Origin: Flavobacteriaceae bacterium
Lineage (GTDB): Bacteria > Bacteroidota > Bacteroidia > Flavobacteriales > Flavobacteriaceae
Length of the DNA: 15,359 bases
NCBI GenBank assembly: GCA_947461915.1
Contig: CANHNG010000008.1
Location: forward strand, 1-15,359
Direction of reading: 5' to 3'
Shown here: positions 8,146 to 14,973 of the stretch, in pieces
Numbering within the stretch: the stretch's first letter is position 1
Layout of the letters: each line of letters begins with the position of its first letter
Notes under the pieces: generated by a model
Databases searched by the model: none
Seen by the model: the letters and a program-made list of their open reading frames with translations, nothing else
Told to the model about the DNA's origin: nothing
Made by a program: the position numbers and the translations under genes

Positions 8146-8153
8146 CAAATGTA
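8146..8153 (-). promoter_or_regulatory. Promoter -7 box candidate for mntH-mntR
   Basis: The minus strand reads TACATTTG, matching TAnnTTTG, 21 bases upstream of the mntH ATG. The leader would be only about 15 bases. No TTTG is present at the -33 position. The palindrome at 8184-8199 lies just upstream of where the polymerase would sit. Confidence 0.5.
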
Positions 8154-8162
8154 TGCGTTTTA

Positions 8163-8193
8163 TTTGATAAGAGTAATTATTTTTTTAGCTTTG
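8163..8193 (+). promoter_or_regulatory. Promoter of the beta-barrel gene (TTTG-N19-TAnnTTTG)
   Basis: TTTG (8163-8166) and TAGCTTTG (8186-8193) are separated by 19 bases, a full match to the Bacteroidetes primary sigma factor consensus. Transcription would start near 8200, after the ATG at 8149 but before the one at 8218. This supports 8218 as the true start. Confidence 0.75.
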
Positions 8194-8199
8194 ACTAAA
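8184..8199. promoter_or_regulatory. Candidate MntR operator palindrome
   Basis: TTTAG-CTTTGA-CTAAA is a perfect 5-bp inverted repeat with a 6-bp spacer. Half-sites of TTAG/CTAA character are usual for DtxR-family repressors. The site covers the -7 box of the plus-strand promoter, so a bound repressor would block the barrel gene directly. It also lies about 30 bases upstream of the mntH -7 box. MntR binding is an inference from position and symmetry. Confidence 0.5.
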
Positions 8200-8217
8200 T
8201 TTAATCTTGTCTCTATC

Positions 8218-8973
8218 ATGAAACGTCTATATGGAATTGCGCTATTTTTTTTGTTTTTTCAAAATATAACTTTTGCACAAGATTTGCCTTCTATCCAAAC
8301 CGACAGGCCAGACCAAACTGAATGTCCGTTTATAACTCCACGTCATTATTTTCAATTTGAAAACGGTTTTTCTTATGAGCAAAACAATCAAAACTCAAAT
8401 TCATTTGTTGCTCCAACTGTTTTAACCCGCTTTGGGATAAACGACCATTTTGAGTTGCGATTGATTACAGAATATGCAATTGACAAGAATGAATTGGAAA
8501 AAACAAAAGGCATTAACCCCGTTTTAATAGGTTTCAAAACCCAACTTTTCGAAGAAAAAGGACTGATTCCCACTACATCCTTTATAGGGCATATTGGGAT
8601 TCCGAATCTAGCATCCAAGGATTTAAAAACTATTTATTATGCTCCTGAATTTCGTTTTACAATGCAACATACAATCTCAGAAAAACAATCTTTAAGCTAT
8701 AATATAGGTTCAGAATGGAATGGAGAAACAGCCGAGCCAATGTTGATTTATACTTTAACATCAGGTTATTCCTTTACTGAAAAAATTGGTGGTTATTTAG
8801 AATTATATGGATTTGTGCCGCAAATTGAGAAACCAGATCATCGCTTCGATGCAGGTTTGACCTATCTGTTCCATCCAAATCATCAATTGGATATTTCGGG
8901 AGGCTTTGGGCTGTCAAAAAATTCTCCTAATTATTATCTTTCTTTGGGATATTCATTTCGATTTAAAATTTAA
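8218..8973 (+). CDS. Secreted outer-membrane beta-barrel protein (phenol MetA-degradation-like transporter family)
   Basis: I choose the ATG at 8218 because it starts a good signal peptide (MKRLYGIALFFLFF, with cleavage likely near TFAQ) and lies just after the promoter. The upstream ATG at 8149 lies before that promoter. The 251-residue protein continues SIQTDRPDQTECPF and then shows alternating hydrophobic/polar strands to a C-terminal YSFRFKI, as in outer-membrane barrels. The TDRPDQTE opening is typical of Flavobacterium proteins placed in the MetA-pathway-of-phenol-degradation-like family (PF13557 type). That name reflects homology, not a proven function. It is transcribed away from mntH across a 93-bp gap with the palindrome, so a role in metal passage across the outer membrane is suggested. 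The substrate is unknown. Confidence 0.72.
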   Translation: MKRLYGIALFFLFFQNITFAQDLPSIQTDRPDQTECPFITPRHYFQFENGFSYEQNNQNSNSFVAPTVLTRFGINDHFELRLITEYAIDKNELEKTKGINPVLIGFKTQLFEEKGLIPTTSFIGHIGIPNLASKDLKTIYYAPEFRFTMQHTISEKQSLSYNIGSEWNGETAEPMLIYTLTSGYSFTEKIGGYLELYGFVPQIEKPDHRFDAGLTYLFHPNHQLDISGGFGLSKNSPNYYLSLGYSFRFKI

Positions 8974-9027
8974 TTAAACTATAACAAAACTTTATACTAC
9001 AAACATTCGTCAAATTAGAAATCTCCA

Positions 9028-9035
9028 TATCTTTG
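9028..9035 (+). promoter_or_regulatory. Promoter -7 box candidate for brxA
   Basis: TATCTTTG followed by CA is a perfect TAnnTTTG box. It lies 60 bases upstream of the brxA ATG. No clear -33 TTTG is visible. The 7-bp array lies between it and the gene, hence in the mRNA leader. Confidence 0.6.
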
Positions 9036-9062
9036 CATAAATATTTTGCAGAGAAATTTGCA

Positions 9063-9097
9063 ATCTGAAATCGTTAATTTTAAATCTAAAATAATAT
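9063..9097. repeat. Degenerate 7-bp tandem array upstream of brxA
   Basis: In sevens this reads ATCTGAA, ATCGTTA, ATTTTAA, ATCTAAA, ATAATAT. The first two bases AT hold in every unit. The unit ATCTGAA is the same as in the array at 13141-13175. It runs into the start codon of brxA and may shape the leader. Confidence 0.6.
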
Positions 9098-9506
9098 GTA
9101 TCCAGAAGAAATGGTAAAACCGATGCAAGCCGAATTAACGGTTGCTGGTTTTCAAGATTTACATAGTGCTGAAGCGGTTGAAAACGCAATGAAAGCAGAA
9201 GGCACAACTCTTGTTGTAATCAATTCTGTTTGCGGTTGTGCGGCAAGAAATGCCCGCCCGGGAGCAAAAATGAGTTTAGACAACGCCAAAAAACCAGATC
9301 ATTTAATCACTGTTTTCGCAGGAGTTGATAAAGAGGCGGTTGATGCAGCGCGCCAACACATGTTTCCTTTTCCTCCTTCATCGCCAAGTGTGGCTTTGTT
9401 TAAAGATGGCGAATTGGTGCACATGCTAGAGCGCCACCACATCGAGGGAAGACCGGCCGAATTGATTGCCGAAAACTTGAAAGATGCTTTTGAAGAATAT
9501 TGTTAA
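9096..9506 (+). CDS. brxA: Bacilliredoxin, BrxA/BrxB (YphP/YqiW) family
   Basis: This small cytoplasmic thiol protein removes bacillithiol from S-bacillithiolated proteins during oxidative stress. It has 136 residues, the family size. The active site Cys46-Gly47-Cys48 lies in [15 protein letters not shown], the hallmark of this group. The N-terminal MYPEEMVKP and the later [15 protein letters not shown] and HHIEGR stretches also fit. I take ATG 9096 because residues from MYPEE on are the conserved start. A strong terminator follows at 9524-9551, so the gene is probably transcribed alone. Some Bacteroidetes make bacillithiol, which fits. BrxA and BrxB cannot be told apart by eye. Confidence 0.92.
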   Translation: MYPEEMVKPMQAELTVAGFQDLHSAEAVENAMKAEGTTLVVINSVCGCAARNARPGAKMSLDNAKKPDHLITVFAGVDKEAVDAARQHMFPFPPSSPSVALFKDGELVHMLERHHIEGRPAELIAENLKDAFEEYC

Positions 9507-9523
9507 TTTCAATTGAATTAAAC

Positions 9524-9551
9524 AAAAACCACGCAGATTGCGTGGTTTTTT
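9524..9551. terminator. Bidirectional rho-independent terminator
   Basis: The arms AAAAACCACGCA (9524-9535) and TGCGTGGTTTTT (9539-9550) pair perfectly over 12 bases around a GAT loop. The T-run on one strand and the A-run on the other let it act in both directions. It ends brxA from the left and the PAS gene from the right. Confidence 0.95.
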
Positions 9552-9598
9552 ATGCGGTTTATAATGGTATTGAAAAAAACGATTGCATCTAAAGTGGT

Positions 9599-11455
9599 TT
9601 AAGGAACCTTATCTCCAGTTGCCTTAAAACCTATTAACTGTCTGTATTTTGATTCCGTTTCTTTCAATTCTTCTTCTAGTTGTTTGTATTTGCTAATGTC
9701 TTTTATGGTGACCACAGCAGCAACCACTTTATTATTATCGTCTATCAATGGTCTTCCACTTAGAAGCACTCGTTTCTTTTCTTGTTTTTCTGGGTCCCAG
9801 ATTATCACATCAATATCGTCTGTAACATCCCCTTTAAAGGCGCGCTCCATGGGGAGGTTTTGCAAAGGATATGTCGTTTTTTGATCCGGAAAATAAACCT
9901 CAAAATGGTTTGTAATATTTGGAGCTATTGTATCATCCTCTTTAACCCCAAAGAATTCATTGGCCATAGTATTGGCCAATACTATTTTTTTTTCGGCATT
10001 GGCAACAATAATTCCTTCCCCTATATTTTCGACAATCAACCTCAATTTTTCCTCATTTTCATAAAGTTCATTGTTAATGGCCTGCTGCTCATTTTCTAAT
10101 TGAGTTATTTCGGTAATATCCCTCACAAATCCAATAAAAAAAAGTTTATCATTCAATTTTAAGGGATTAACACTGAGGGAGATTGGAAACACTTTGCCTT
10201 GTTTATTTATAGCTTCAATTTTAATTGGCTTTTGATTCAGGTATGGCCCATCTCCTGTTAACATGAAGTGTTCCATTCCTTTTATTTGTGATTCTTTGTG
10301 TTGAGAAGGAATGATAAAATCATATAAAAATTTTCCGAGGACTTCATTTTTAGTCCACCCAAAAACCGTTTCTGCTCTGAGATTCCATCTTATAATTTTA
10401 TTTTCTGAATCAATTAGAATAACTGGATCAGGGGCGCCCTCAAAAATCGCTTGTATTTGTCGTTCATCTTCTTCCACCTTTTTAGTATAAAGACTTAACT
10501 TTTCAGTATCATTCTTCATTTGGGTGATGTCACGAGCAACGGCATACAACAATCCAGTTGAAGGATCCGGAGAGGTAGACCATAAAATCCATTTAAAAGA
10601 ACCGTCCTTACAAATAAACCTGTTTTCAAAATTTACGGTCAAAGCGCCCGTCTTCAACTTAGCAACCTCCTTCAAGGTATTTTCTACATCTTCTGGATAC
10701 ACAAAATCAAGAAAGGGCTTACTTAGTAATTCCTGTTCTGAATACCCCAATGTTTTAGTAACTGAGGGATTTATTTTAATAAATCGATCAGAAGCAATTA
10801 TCATCATATCTAAGGACATATTAAAAAAATTGTCCGCGGCTATCGATGATTCCTCTTGTTTTTTTCTTTCGGTAATGTCCGTAGAAATTCCACCAATGGC
10901 ATATATTCTTCCTTCAGCATCATATAAGGGATATTTAACGGCAATATAGGTATGAGGTCCATCCTCTTGCTGAATCGTCTCTTCAATTTTTAGTTCTTTC
11001 AATGCTTTTACCACTTCAATATCGGAGTTTCTGTAGACATCTGCCACTTCCTTAGGTAAAAAATCGTGAGCTGTTTTTCCTATTATTTCTTGAATCGAAT
11101 GATGAAACAAAGTCTCATATTGTTTATTAATAAATAAATATTGTCCATTAATCTCTTTAATAAAAATTGGGTTTGAAGTGTTATCAATAATAGACTGAAG
11201 CAGTTTTTTGTTTTCTAAAAGTTCGTGTTGGGATTTGTTTATAGATCGTAGTTGGGACTGAATAATCAAATATACAATAATCAATAAGACCATTGAAAGA
11301 ACAAACAAGGATAGTTCAATCCAATTTAATAGGGAATCCATCCTTTTGTTTCTATCTTTGTCTAGTCTTGAGACAAAAATCCATCCTGAGGCAACGACGA
11401 CTAACAAATTGATGATGAATCCAAAGAGTATTTTCTTTTCGAAAGAAATTTTCAT
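9599..11455 (-). CDS. Membrane-anchored multi-PAS sensor protein without output domain
   Basis: The 618-residue protein has two N-terminal membrane helices (about 10-28 and 47-67). Four PAS/PAC units follow: about 85-197 (QSIIDNTSNPIF), 207-315 (NMSLDMMII), 333-452 (AIFEGAPDPVIL) and 470-592 (LIVENIGEGIIV). Each of the first three ends in a DIT motif typical of PAC endings. A short helical linker with ELKETESKYRQLIG leads to a stop. No histidine kinase H-box, ATPase, GGDEF, EAL or other output domain is seen, although proteins of this shape usually have one. Only 47 bases separate the stop from the shared terminator, so no lost kinase remains nearby. It may signal through a partner or be a shortened kinase. 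The ligands are unknown. Confidence 0.86.
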   Translation of the reverse strand: MKISFEKKILFGFIINLLVVVASGWIFVSRLDKDRNKRMDSLLNWIELSLFVLSMVLLIIVYLIIQSQLRSINKSQHELLENKKLLQSIIDNTSNPIFIKEINGQYLFINKQYETLFHHSIQEIIGKTAHDFLPKEVADVYRNSDIEVVKALKELKIEETIQQEDGPHTYIAVKYPLYDAEGRIYAIGGISTDITERKKQEESSIAADNFFNMSLDMMIIASDRFIKINPSVTKTLGYSEQELLSKPFLDFVYPEDVENTLKEVAKLKTGALTVNFENRFICKDGSFKWILWSTSPDPSTGLLYAVARDITQMKNDTEKLSLYTKKVEEDERQIQAIFEGAPDPVILIDSENKIIRWNLRAETVFGWTKNEVLGKFLYDFIIPSQHKESQIKGMEHFMLTGDGPYLNQKPIKIEAINKQGKVFPISLSVNPLKLNDKLFFIGFVRDITEITQLENEQQAINNELYENEEKLRLIVENIGEGIIVANAEKKIVLANTMANEFFGVKEDDTIAPNITNHFEVYFPDQKTTYPLQNLPMERAFKGDVTDDIDVIIWDPEKQEKKRVLLSGRPLIDDNNKVVAAVVTIKDISKYKQLEEELKETESKYRQLIGFKATGDKVP

Positions 11456-11480
11456 GCGTTTCCTATATTAAGCACATTAC

Positions 11481-11529
11481 ACATCTATTATTTAACTGAA
11501 AGTTAGTGAATTATATTCAAAATAGATGT
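11481..11529. repeat. Nested inverted repeats upstream of the PAS gene
   Basis: The outer arms ACATCTATT (11481-11489) and AATAGATGT (11521-11529) are perfectly complementary. Inside them is a second hairpin, TAACT-GAA-AGTTA (11493-11505). They lie 26-74 bases upstream of the PAS protein start. This could be an operator or a leader structure; no T-run follows, so a terminator is unlikely. Confidence 0.45.
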
Positions 11530-11643
11530 TAATATTTCCAAAATTTATTTTAACCCTGAAAGGAAAAAACATTCCATATGAATCTATTCCAGCTAGTAAG
11601 AGACTTTAGAAACAGAAGAGTATTCCTTTTCTAAAATAATCCC

Positions 11644-11651
11644 TATTTTTG
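11644..11651 (+). promoter_or_regulatory. Promoter -7 box candidate for trhO
   Basis: TATTTTTG followed by CACC fits the TAnnTTTG box and the downstream bases often seen in Flavobacteria. It is 52 bases upstream of the trhO ATG. No TTTG is present at the -33 spacing. A small TCCTT-AAA-AAGGA hairpin (11659-11671) follows in the leader. Confidence 0.6.
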
Positions 11652-11703
11652 CACCCTATCCTTAAAAAGGACAAACTATTTTCTCACCTTAATTGTTTAT
11701 AGC

Positions 11704-13059
11704 ATGCAACTGTACAACACATTAAGCGCAGCAGAAAGAACCGTCATGATTGATGATGCCGGGAAACAGCGACTCACGTTGTCTTTCTATGCTTATGCGC
11801 AAATTAAAAATCCAACACAATTCCGTAACGAATTATTTCTAGCTTGGAATCCGCTCGGGGTTTTGGGTCGAATTTATGTGGCCAATGAAGGAATTAACGC
11901 CCAGCTATCGCTTCCCGCAGATCATTTTTATGCCTTTAAAGATACCATTGAAGCCTACAATTTTATGAAAGACATTCGCCTGAATATTGCCGTGGAACAG
12001 GACGATCATTCCTTTTTGAAATTGACCATAAAAGTCCGGGACAAAATCGTTGCCGATGGACTGGAAGATGAAACTTTCGATGTAACCAACATTGGAATCC
12101 ACTTAAAAGCAAAGGATTTCAACGAATTACTCGAAGATCCAGATACCATTGTGGTCGATATGCGCAACCATTACGAAAGCGAAATCGGACATTTTACCAG
12201 TGCCATCAAACCCGATGTGGACACTTTTAGAGAGAGTTTGCCCATTATCGAAGAACAACTTGCCGAACACAAACAAGACAAAAAACTCTTGATGTATTGC
12301 ACCGGTGGCATCCGTTGCGAAAAAGCCAGCGCTTATTTCAAACACAAAGGGTTTGAAAACGTGTACCAACTCGAAGGCGGAATCATCGAATACACGCGCC
12401 AAGTCAAAGCCGAAGGGTTGGAAAGCAAATTCATCGGAAAAAACTTTGTTTTTGACCACCGCTTGGGCGAAAGAATCACCGACGATATTGTGTCACAATG
12501 CCACCAATGCGGCAAAGCCTGTGACGTACATACCAATTGCGCCAACGAAGGTTGCCATTTGCTTTTTATCCAATGTGAGGAATGCAAAACGGCAATGGAA
12601 GGTTGCTGTTCCACCGAATGTACCACTGTAATCCATTTACCGGAAGAAGAACAAAAAGCCATTCGAAGAGGAATCAAAAATGGGAATAAAATTTTCAAAA
12701 AAGGAAAATCTGAGGTGTTGACTTTCAAAAACAATATCGAAAGTCACAGTGTTTATGTTGCCGAAGAACCAAAACCAGCTGCAAAGAAAGAACTGAAAGT
12801 TAAAAAACAATATATTGGAAAAGGAACTCATTTCTATCCAAAAGCCAATATTGGACAGTTTTTAATTGAAGAAAACGAAATTAAAATTGGCGACACCATT
12901 CTCATCAAAGGCTCCACTACCGGAGAACAACAAATGGTGCTTGACGAAATGTTTGTCAACGAAATGGCTTCAGAAAAAGCCGTTTCAGGTGACACTTGCA
13001 CTTTTAAATTGCCTTTTAGAATTCGATTGTCTGATAAATTATACAAAATTTTAGTGTGA
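11704..13059 (+). CDS. trhO: tRNA uridine-34 hydroxylase TrhO (rhodanese family) with C-terminal barrel extension
   Basis: TrhO (YceA) proteins use oxygen to hydroxylate U34 of certain tRNAs, giving 5-hydroxyuridine at the wobble position. The N-terminal part (25-125) has the GRIYVANEGINAQLS signature. The rhodanese domain (135-235) contains DMRNHYESEIGHF and the loop CTGGIRCEKAS with catalytic Cys199. A cysteine-rich segment (266-306, ten Cys) probably binds zinc. Residues 1-335 match the usual protein of about 330-350 residues. The last 85 residues (from KKQYIGKGTHFYPK at about 367) are extra. They resemble the EF-Tu domain 2-like barrel found at the end of U32-family proteins, with GDTILIKGSTTGEQQ. 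The gene is monocistronic to judge by its neighbours. The core assignment is strong; the barrel similarity is from memory. Confidence 0.9.
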   Translation: MQLYNTLSAAERTVMIDDAGKQRLTLSFYAYAQIKNPTQFRNELFLAWNPLGVLGRIYVANEGINAQLSLPADHFYAFKDTIEAYNFMKDIRLNIAVEQDDHSFLKLTIKVRDKIVADGLEDETFDVTNIGIHLKAKDFNELLEDPDTIVVDMRNHYESEIGHFTSAIKPDVDTFRESLPIIEEQLAEHKQDKKLLMYCTGGIRCEKASAYFKHKGFENVYQLEGGIIEYTRQVKAEGLESKFIGKNFVFDHRLGERITDDIVSQCHQCGKACDVHTNCANEGCHLLFIQCEECKTAMEGCCSTECTTVIHLPEEEQKAIRRGIKNGNKIFKKGKSEVLTFKNNIESHSVYVAEEPKPAAKKELKVKKQYIGKGTHFYPKANIGQFLIEENEIKIGDTILIKGSTTGEQQMVLDEMFVNEMASEKAVSGDTCTFKLPFRIRLSDKLYKILV

Positions 13060-13140
13060 TTTGCAAAATAATAAAAGAGTAAGATTTCGCTTTTCAATGG
13101 TGAATAATTCATTTTTAAAAAAGATTTTATTTTTTAAAAA

Positions 13141-13175
13141 ATCTGAAATCTGAAATCTGAAATCTAAAATCTTTG
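13141..13175. repeat. 7-bp tandem array upstream of ricT
   Basis: ATCTGAA occurs three times, then ATCTAAA and ATCTTTG, all in register. The array ends one base before the ricT promoter candidate, so it covers the place where a -33 element would be. The same unit appears in degenerate form before brxA. Confidence 0.9.
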
Positions 13176-13176
13176 C

Positions 13177-13184
13177 TATCTTTA
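13177..13184 (+). promoter_or_regulatory. Promoter -7 box candidate for ricT-gldH-pbp1A
   Basis: TATCTTTA followed by CGG differs from TAnnTTTG at one base. It is 57 bases upstream of the ATG at 13242. The 7-bp array occupies the upstream side and no -33 TTTG is visible. Support is mainly positional. Confidence 0.4.
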
Positions 13185-13241
13185 CGGATTAATCGTTTTA
13201 CGAACTTAAATTGCGTCAATCGCGATACTACATATAAAATT

Positions 13242-14501
13242 ATGGCATGTACAAGTTGTTCAACTTCTGATGGCGGTGCGCCAAAGGGTTGTAAAAATAA
13301 TGGAACTTGTGGCACAGACAGCTGCAACAAATTAACGGTTTTCGACTGGCTTTCCAACATGAGTTTACCCAACGGAGAAGCTCCTTTTGATTGTGTTGAA
13401 GTCCGTTTTAAAAACGGAAGAAAAGAGTTTTACCGCAACACCGAAAAACTGACGCTAAGCATCGGAGATATCATTGCTACCGAAGCTTCTCCTGGACATG
13501 ACATAGGAATTGTAACCTTGACCGGGGAGTTGGTTCGCATCCAAATGAAGAAAAAAGGGGTGAATCACACTAGCAACGAGATTCCTAAGATATATAGAAA
13601 AGCGTCGCAAAAAGACATTGATATTTGGTCTGTTGCACGCGATAAAGAAGAGCCCATGAAGGTTCGGGCAAGAGAATTGGCCATTGCCCATAAACTGGAA
13701 ATGAAAATTTCCGATATAGAATTCCAAGGTGACGGTTCAAAAGCCACGTTTTACTATACCGCAAATGACCGTGTAGACTTTCGTCTTTTAATCAAAGATT
13801 TTGCGGGAGCATTTAGCACTAGAATTGAAATGAAGCAAGTGGGGCTTCGTCAAGAAGCGGCTCGTTTAGGAGGAATCGGATCTTGTGGGAGAGAGTTATG
13901 TTGTTCCACCTGGTTAACTGATTTTAGAAGTGTAAACACCTCAGCGGCTCGCTACCAACAATTGTCCTTAAACCCACAAAAACTAGCTGGACAGTGCGGA
14001 AAATTAAAATGCTGCCTGAATTATGAACTCGACACTTACATGGATGCTCTAAAAGGGTTTCCAAGTTTTGAAACCAAATTAGTTACCGAAAAAGGGGATG
14101 CCATTTGCCAGAAACAAGATATTTTTAAAGGGTTGATGTGGTTTGCTTATACCAATGATTTTGCCAATTGGCACATGCTAAAAATAGAGCAAGTAAACGA
14201 AATCATTGCCGAAAACAAACTCAAAAACAAAGTGGCTTCACTAGAAGATTTTGCAATTGAAGTTGTTCAAGAACCTGAAAAACACTTCAACAATGCCATG
14301 GGTCAGGAAAGTCTAACCCGTTTTGACCAACCAAAGAAAAAGAATAAATCAAATAAAAAACGCAAAGGAGGCGGACAAAATCTAATTGTTGCCAATAACA
14401 AGCCGCAAAACAACAATCCAAGACCTAATGCCCCAAGCGATAAAAACCCTGCGGAGGCTAGAAAACCAATAATTATCACTAAAAATGAGACTAAAGAATA
14501 G
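13242..14501 (+). CDS. ricT: RicT/YaaT-type PSP1 domain protein
   Basis: The start at 13242 gives MACTSCSTSDGGAPKG and 419 residues. An in-frame ATG at 13173 would place the start upstream of the promoter candidate and add an unconserved-looking stretch. The central part (about 50-270) is a PSP1 domain, with the cysteine motifs GIGSCGRELCC (211-221) and GQCGKLKCC (250-258). The N-terminus is also cysteine-rich (Cys3, 6, 17, 23, 28). In Bacillus, RicT works with RicA and RicF as an iron-sulfur complex affecting RNA maturation and development. A basic, Asn/Lys-rich tail (364-419) extends beyond the roughly 275-residue Bacillus protein. The gene overlaps gldH by 17 bases and probably leads an operon. 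Its role in Flavobacteria is not shown by sequence. Confidence 0.88.
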   Translation: MACTSCSTSDGGAPKGCKNNGTCGTDSCNKLTVFDWLSNMSLPNGEAPFDCVEVRFKNGRKEFYRNTEKLTLSIGDIIATEASPGHDIGIVTLTGELVRIQMKKKGVNHTSNEIPKIYRKASQKDIDIWSVARDKEEPMKVRARELAIAHKLEMKISDIEFQGDGSKATFYYTANDRVDFRLLIKDFAGAFSTRIEMKQVGLRQEAARLGGIGSCGRELCCSTWLTDFRSVNTSAARYQQLSLNPQKLAGQCGKLKCCLNYELDTYMDALKGFPSFETKLVTEKGDAICQKQDIFKGLMWFAYTNDFANWHMLKIEQVNEIIAENKLKNKVASLEDFAIEVVQEPEKHFNNAMGQESLTRFDQPKKKNKSNKKRKGGGQNLIVANNKPQNNNPRPNAPSDKNPAEARKPIIITKNETKE

Positions 14502-14964
14502 TGCATTACTACTTTTGGTTGTGGTACTCTTTTTTTCGTGTGATAAAAAAAGGGTTTTCGATGAATACAAATCCGTAGGAGGCGCATGGCATAAAGACAG
14601 TATTGTAACGTTTGATTTACCCAAATTAGATTCCACAAAAAGGCACAATTTATTTGTGAATTTAAGAGCCAACAATGACTATCCGTTCAACAATCTCTTT
14701 TTAATTGTTGCCATAGAAAGACCCAATGGCTTTACCAAAGTAGATACGCTGGAATACCAAATGGCAAATCCCGATGGCTCACTTTTGGGCGATGGTTTTA
14801 CGGACTTAAAGGAAAGTAAACTTGTCTATAAAGATAAGGTGCGATTTAAAGGAAAATACAAAGTTCATATCAAACAAGCGGTTCGAGAAAACGGAAAAGT
14901 GCCAGGAGTAGACGCTTTAGAAGGCATTACGGATGTGGGTTTTAGAATAGAAAAAATAGATTAA
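14485..14964 (+). CDS. gldH: Gliding motility lipoprotein GldH
   Basis: This 159-residue lipoprotein starts MRLKNSALLLLVVVLFFSC. The lipobox LFFSC puts the lipidated cysteine at residue 19. GldH is one of the Gld proteins needed for gliding of Flavobacterium cells over surfaces. The sequence VFDEYKSVGGAWHKDS, the later ANNDYPFNNLFLIV and the C-terminal EGITDVGFRIEKID are what I recognise as GldH. Its position between ricT and a penicillin-binding protein gene is, as I recall, the arrangement in Flavobacterium. It overlaps the ricT end by 17 bases, suggesting coupled translation, and is followed after 9 bases by pbp1A. The exact role of GldH in the gliding machine is not visible here. Confidence 0.9.
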   Translation: MRLKNSALLLLVVVLFFSCDKKRVFDEYKSVGGAWHKDSIVTFDLPKLDSTKRHNLFVNLRANNDYPFNNLFLIVAIERPNGFTKVDTLEYQMANPDGSLLGDGFTDLKESKLVYKDKVRFKGKYKVHIKQAVRENGKVPGVDALEGITDVGFRIEKID

Positions 14965-14973
14965 GACATAATT

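Noticed and set aside
8149..8217. Upstream ATG for the barrel gene
   Set aside because: It would start before the consensus promoter and put 23 residues ahead of a good signal peptide.
12333..12734. 133-codon minus-strand frame
   Set aside because: Antisense of the trhO cysteine-rich region; no independent features.
13106..13150. Terminator of trhO
   Set aside because: The T- and A-runs can fold, but only into A-T pairs that are too weak to call with confidence.
13141..13175. CRISPR-like array
   Set aside because: The units are 7 bp and contiguous, with no spacers and no cas genes.
13173..13241. Upstream ATG for ricT
   Set aside because: It lies before the promoter candidate and within the end of the 7-bp array; the cysteine-rich N-terminus starts naturally at 13242.
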